A model generated the notes under the pieces. It made no database searches. It was not told where the DNA came from and saw only the letters and a list, made by a program, of their open reading frames with translations. Positions 7,237 to 8,885 of a stretch of DNA of 8,885 bases are shown here, piece after piece (position 1 is the first letter of the stretch; each line of letters opens with the position of its first letter). Position numbers and translations under genes: made by a program. Source of the stretch: Sulfurospirillaceae bacterium (lineage in GTDB: Bacteria > Campylobacterota > Campylobacteria > Campylobacterales > Sulfurospirillaceae); NCBI GenBank assembly GCA_028705785.1, contig JAQWCT010000102.1:1-8885 (forward strand). Direction: 5' to 3'.

Positions 7237-8418
7237 TTAACTTATTTTTTCTTTATTTTTCTCATCGAGTTTTTGAAAGATATACATCAAAAGTTGGATG
7301 AGTGTCATAATCACGATACCCTCCATCAAAGCAGCAACGATGAAAGAAGCATATTCATCACTGCCAATAGCACCATTTTTGACAGCTAATGTCGCAATGG
7401 CAACTAAAAAAGTTAAAGGCATTGAACCACCTAAGCTGAAAAGAATTGTACCTTTAAGACCTAAATAACTAAAATAAACTGCAAAAGAGCTTATCATGCG
7501 AACGCCAACCATTGCTAAAACAATCCAAAAAGCATGTGTCAAAATATTTTGGGTAAAGACCTGACCTAGATCTAAGGTTGTTCCAACAAAGATAAAAAAG
7601 AGAGGTACTAAAAAACCAAAGCCAAAAGTTGAAAGTTGATGTGGAAGTTCTGTTTTGTGTGCAAAAAAGCTAGAAATAAAAATACCTGCGATAAAAGCTC
7701 CCAAAACCATGTCTAATTCAAGCCATTGCATCGTAGCAATAAGAACAAAGAAAAGTCCCATTGAGATACGCAAACTTTGATGCATAGCATCATCATTAGG
7801 CATAATAATGCGTTTTAAATTAGGATACCACCAAAAAAGAATTTTGAGAATTCGATATAAAATATAAGAAGACAAAAGTACAGCAAATAGAAGAAATATG
7901 CTCTTAAAAAAATACCATCCAAGACCATGCGTAACAGCCCCATCAAAAATGACTAACGCAGATATACTAATAATTTCGCCTACCACACCAATAATTAATG
8001 AGAACTCTAGCCATTGATGCCCTTTTCCATGCTGATTGATCAATGCCATAATCATACCAAGAGAAACGATAGGAATCGCAACAATATATACAGGTGAGAG
8101 TCCAAATATCAAATAAAGAGCAAAAGAAATACCGTATAAATAGACAAAATAAAGAATGGTTTTATTAAAAAACCTCTCTTTGTAATGTAAAAATCTTTGA
8201 ACATCGATCTCTAAACCTGCTAGGAACATAAGGTAGAAAAACCCAATCTTAGCAAGGTTTTTAAAGACTTCATTATCTACATGTAAAAACCCAACCCAAA
8301 CAGCATAAGAACCTAAAAGTATCTCCACCACAGGTGTTGGAATTCTAAAAATTCGAGAAATAATAGGAGAAAGCACCATCAACAAAACAATGTGGGCTAA
8401 AAAAAACAAGTTTTCCAA
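7237..8418 (-). CDS. CPA2-family cation/proton antiporter (Na_H_Exchanger domain)
   Basis: The 393-residue polytopic membrane protein has about 11-12 helices and a short charged C-terminal tail (KLDEKNKEKIS). Family marks are RIPTPVVEILLG near 25-36, FYLMFLAGLEID at 61-72, LELDMVLGAFIAGIFIS at 233-249 and VPLFFIFVGTTLDL at 271-284. Members exchange Na+ or K+ for protons and help pH and salt balance. There is no C-terminal TrkA-N or TrkA-C regulatory domain, unlike KefB/KefC. The usual paired Asp of electrogenic NhaA/NapA types is not seen; E148 (VVGEIIS) lies in a comparable membrane helix and may bind the ion, which is an inference. The start is TTG 8418, because AAGGA lies five nt upstream. 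The next in-frame ATG would cut into the first membrane helix. The ion specificity cannot be read from sequence. Confidence 0.88.
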   Translation of the reverse strand: MENLFFLAHIVLLMVLSPIISRIFRIPTPVVEILLGSYAVWVGFLHVDNEVFKNLAKIGFFYLMFLAGLEIDVQRFLHYKERFFNKTILYFVYLYGISFALYLIFGLSPVYIVAIPIVSLGMIMALINQHGKGHQWLEFSLIIGVVGEIISISALVIFDGAVTHGLGWYFFKSIFLLFAVLLSSYILYRILKILFWWYPNLKRIIMPNDDAMHQSLRISMGLFFVLIATMQWLELDMVLGAFIAGIFISSFFAHKTELPHQLSTFGFGFLVPLFFIFVGTTLDLGQVFTQNILTHAFWIVLAMVGVRMISSFAVYFSYLGLKGTILFSLGGSMPLTFLVAIATLAVKNGAIGSDEYASFIVAALMEGIVIMTLIQLLMYIFQKLDEKNKEKIS

Positions 8419-8425
8419 ATGATTC

Positions 8426-8437
8426 CTTACATGTAAG
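8426..8437. repeat. 12-bp palindrome CTTACATGTAAG before the antiporter start
   Basis: One of seven TACATGTA octamers in the window and, with 3351-3362, one of two extended identically to CTTACATGTAAG. It fills most of the gap between rnpB and the antiporter, and its last bases AAG form part of the AAGGA ribosome binding site (minus strand). Its role is unknown. Confidence 0.6.
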
Positions 8438-8439
8438 AC

Positions 8440-8774
8440 AAAAGGTACAGCGATAAGCCGGGTTCTGTCGTGGGTGACTATTTATCTACGATCTATCTTA
8501 CAATAGACCTCTAGCGAAGGGTTCATAAATTATGAGACCAAAACCATCCCTTCTTGCTGCAGGTTGGGTTTGCATAGCCGCGATGATTACTCAAAGCGCT
8601 GGTGGGCTCTTACTCCACCGTTTCACCTTTTCCTAAATTACTTTAGGTAGTTTACTTTCTGTTGCACTAATCCCTTAGGTTACCCTAGCCGTCCGTTAGA
8701 CGGAACCATGTCTCAAATGCAGCCCGGACTTTCCTCTTGGAATGGACTCCAAGCAATCACCTACTATACCTTTT
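8440..8774 (-). ncRNA. rnpB: RNase P RNA, bacterial type A
   Basis: This is the catalytic RNA that trims tRNA 5' leaders with protein RnpA. On the minus strand it carries the universal blocks: AGAGGAAAGTCCGGGCT (8737-8721, P3/P4 side), GGTGAAACGGTGGAGTAAG then AGCCCACC (about 8628-8601), GCAAACCCAACC, and ACAGAACCCGGCTTATC near 8468-8452, which closes P4. The ends were placed by P1: AAAAGGTATAG (8774-8764) pairs with CTGTACCTTTT (8450-8440) over 11 bp with one G-U. The length is about 335 nt, on the short side for type A. The mature ends could exclude the AAAA/TTTT part (8444-8770). The antiporter gene follows after 21 nt. Confidence 0.97.
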
Positions 8775-8782
8775 GAAGAGAG

Positions 8783-8790
8783 ATTTTATC
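8783..8790 (-). promoter_or_regulatory. Likely -10 box of rnpB
   Basis: GATAAAAT on the minus strand (8790-8783) lies eight nt before the first base of helix P1, the right distance for transcription to start at the RNA's 5' end. No good -35 exists at 16-18 nt spacing. A TTGACG lies further up (about 8821-8816), 27 nt from the hexamer, too far to act as a normal -35. Confidence 0.5.
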
Positions 8791-8854
8791 GAACTTCGCC
8801 TTAAATATCTTTTTTCGTCAATCATTAATACTTTGGAACACTTCTTGCAAATTA

Positions 8855-8880
8855 ATTAATAAGATTATAATCTTATTAAT
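8855..8880. repeat. Perfect 26-bp AT-rich palindrome
   Basis: The two 13-base arms, ATTAATAAGATTA and TAATCTTATTAAT, are exact reverse complements with no spacer; the centre lies between 8867 and 8868, and symmetry breaks at 8854/8881. It is followed by neither a T run nor a gene in the window. It could be a dimeric repressor operator (PerR/Fur-like boxes are AT-rich palindromes of this style) for rnpB or for a gene beyond the edge. The remaining DNA from 8791 to 8885 shows no gene. Confidence 0.7.
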
Positions 8881-8885
8881 CTTGT

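Noticed and set aside
7229..7243. Inverted repeat AAGTTA-TTT-TAACTT over the antiporter stop codon, followed on the plus strand by a T-rich run
   Set aside because: It would resemble a terminator only for plus-strand transcription, and no plus-strand gene exists here. The stem is six AT-rich bp, too weak to call.
8275..8440. TACATGTA copies as a CRISPR or mobile-element repeat
   Set aside because: Copies are only 8-12 bp, irregularly spaced, mostly inside genes, with no target duplications and no cas or transposase genes nearby.

Overview
The window is AT-rich and tightly packed, with every recognisable gene on the minus strand. Gene content suggests a free-living member of the Campylobacterota (Epsilonproteobacteria), plausibly Sulfurospirillum-like. 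The reasons are a soluble TlpD-type chemoreceptor, low-GC codon use, short intergenic gaps with poorly conserved -35 boxes, and the protein families present. The genus is an inference; no marker gene here fixes it.

In the direction of transcription (high to low coordinates) the layout is as follows. (1) A perfect 26-bp palindrome at the right edge, belonging to something mostly outside the window. (2) rnpB, the RNase P RNA (8440-8774), with its -10 box. (3) A CPA2-type cation/proton antiporter (7237-8418) that starts with TTG only 21 nt after rnpB, with no visible terminator or promoter between them. (4) A large membrane sensor with double Cache, PAS, GGDEF and EAL modules (4242-7190), predicted to make and degrade cyclic-di-GMP. 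(5) A thiamin salvage operon: a promoter whose -35 box overlaps the preceding stop codon, a TPP riboswitch, thiD, cytX and thiM, with overlapping reading frames. (6) A thioferritin-type Dps-like protein (635-1150) followed by a strong intrinsic terminator. (7) The 5' part of a cytoplasmic methyl-accepting chemotaxis protein running off the left edge, with its own promoter.

The thi genes form a precursor-recycling unit. CytX should import hydroxymethylpyrimidine (HMP), ThiD phosphorylates it twice to HMP-PP, and ThiM phosphorylates hydroxyethylthiazole. ThiE, which joins the two halves, is not in the window. The TPP aptamer upstream should shut the operon down when thiamin pyrophosphate is plentiful. 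The chemoreceptor and the c-di-GMP enzyme are signalling proteins; the thioferritin protects against iron and peroxide stress.

The most unexplained signal is a palindromic octamer, TACATGTA. It occurs seven times in 8.9 kb, about 25 times the roughly 0.3 copies expected by chance at this composition (rough estimate). Four of the five coding copies sit in the same frame and encode Leu-His-Val in four unrelated proteins. Both non-coding copies directly abut a Shine-Dalgarno sequence. No CRISPR array, insertion sequence, tRNA or defence system was found.
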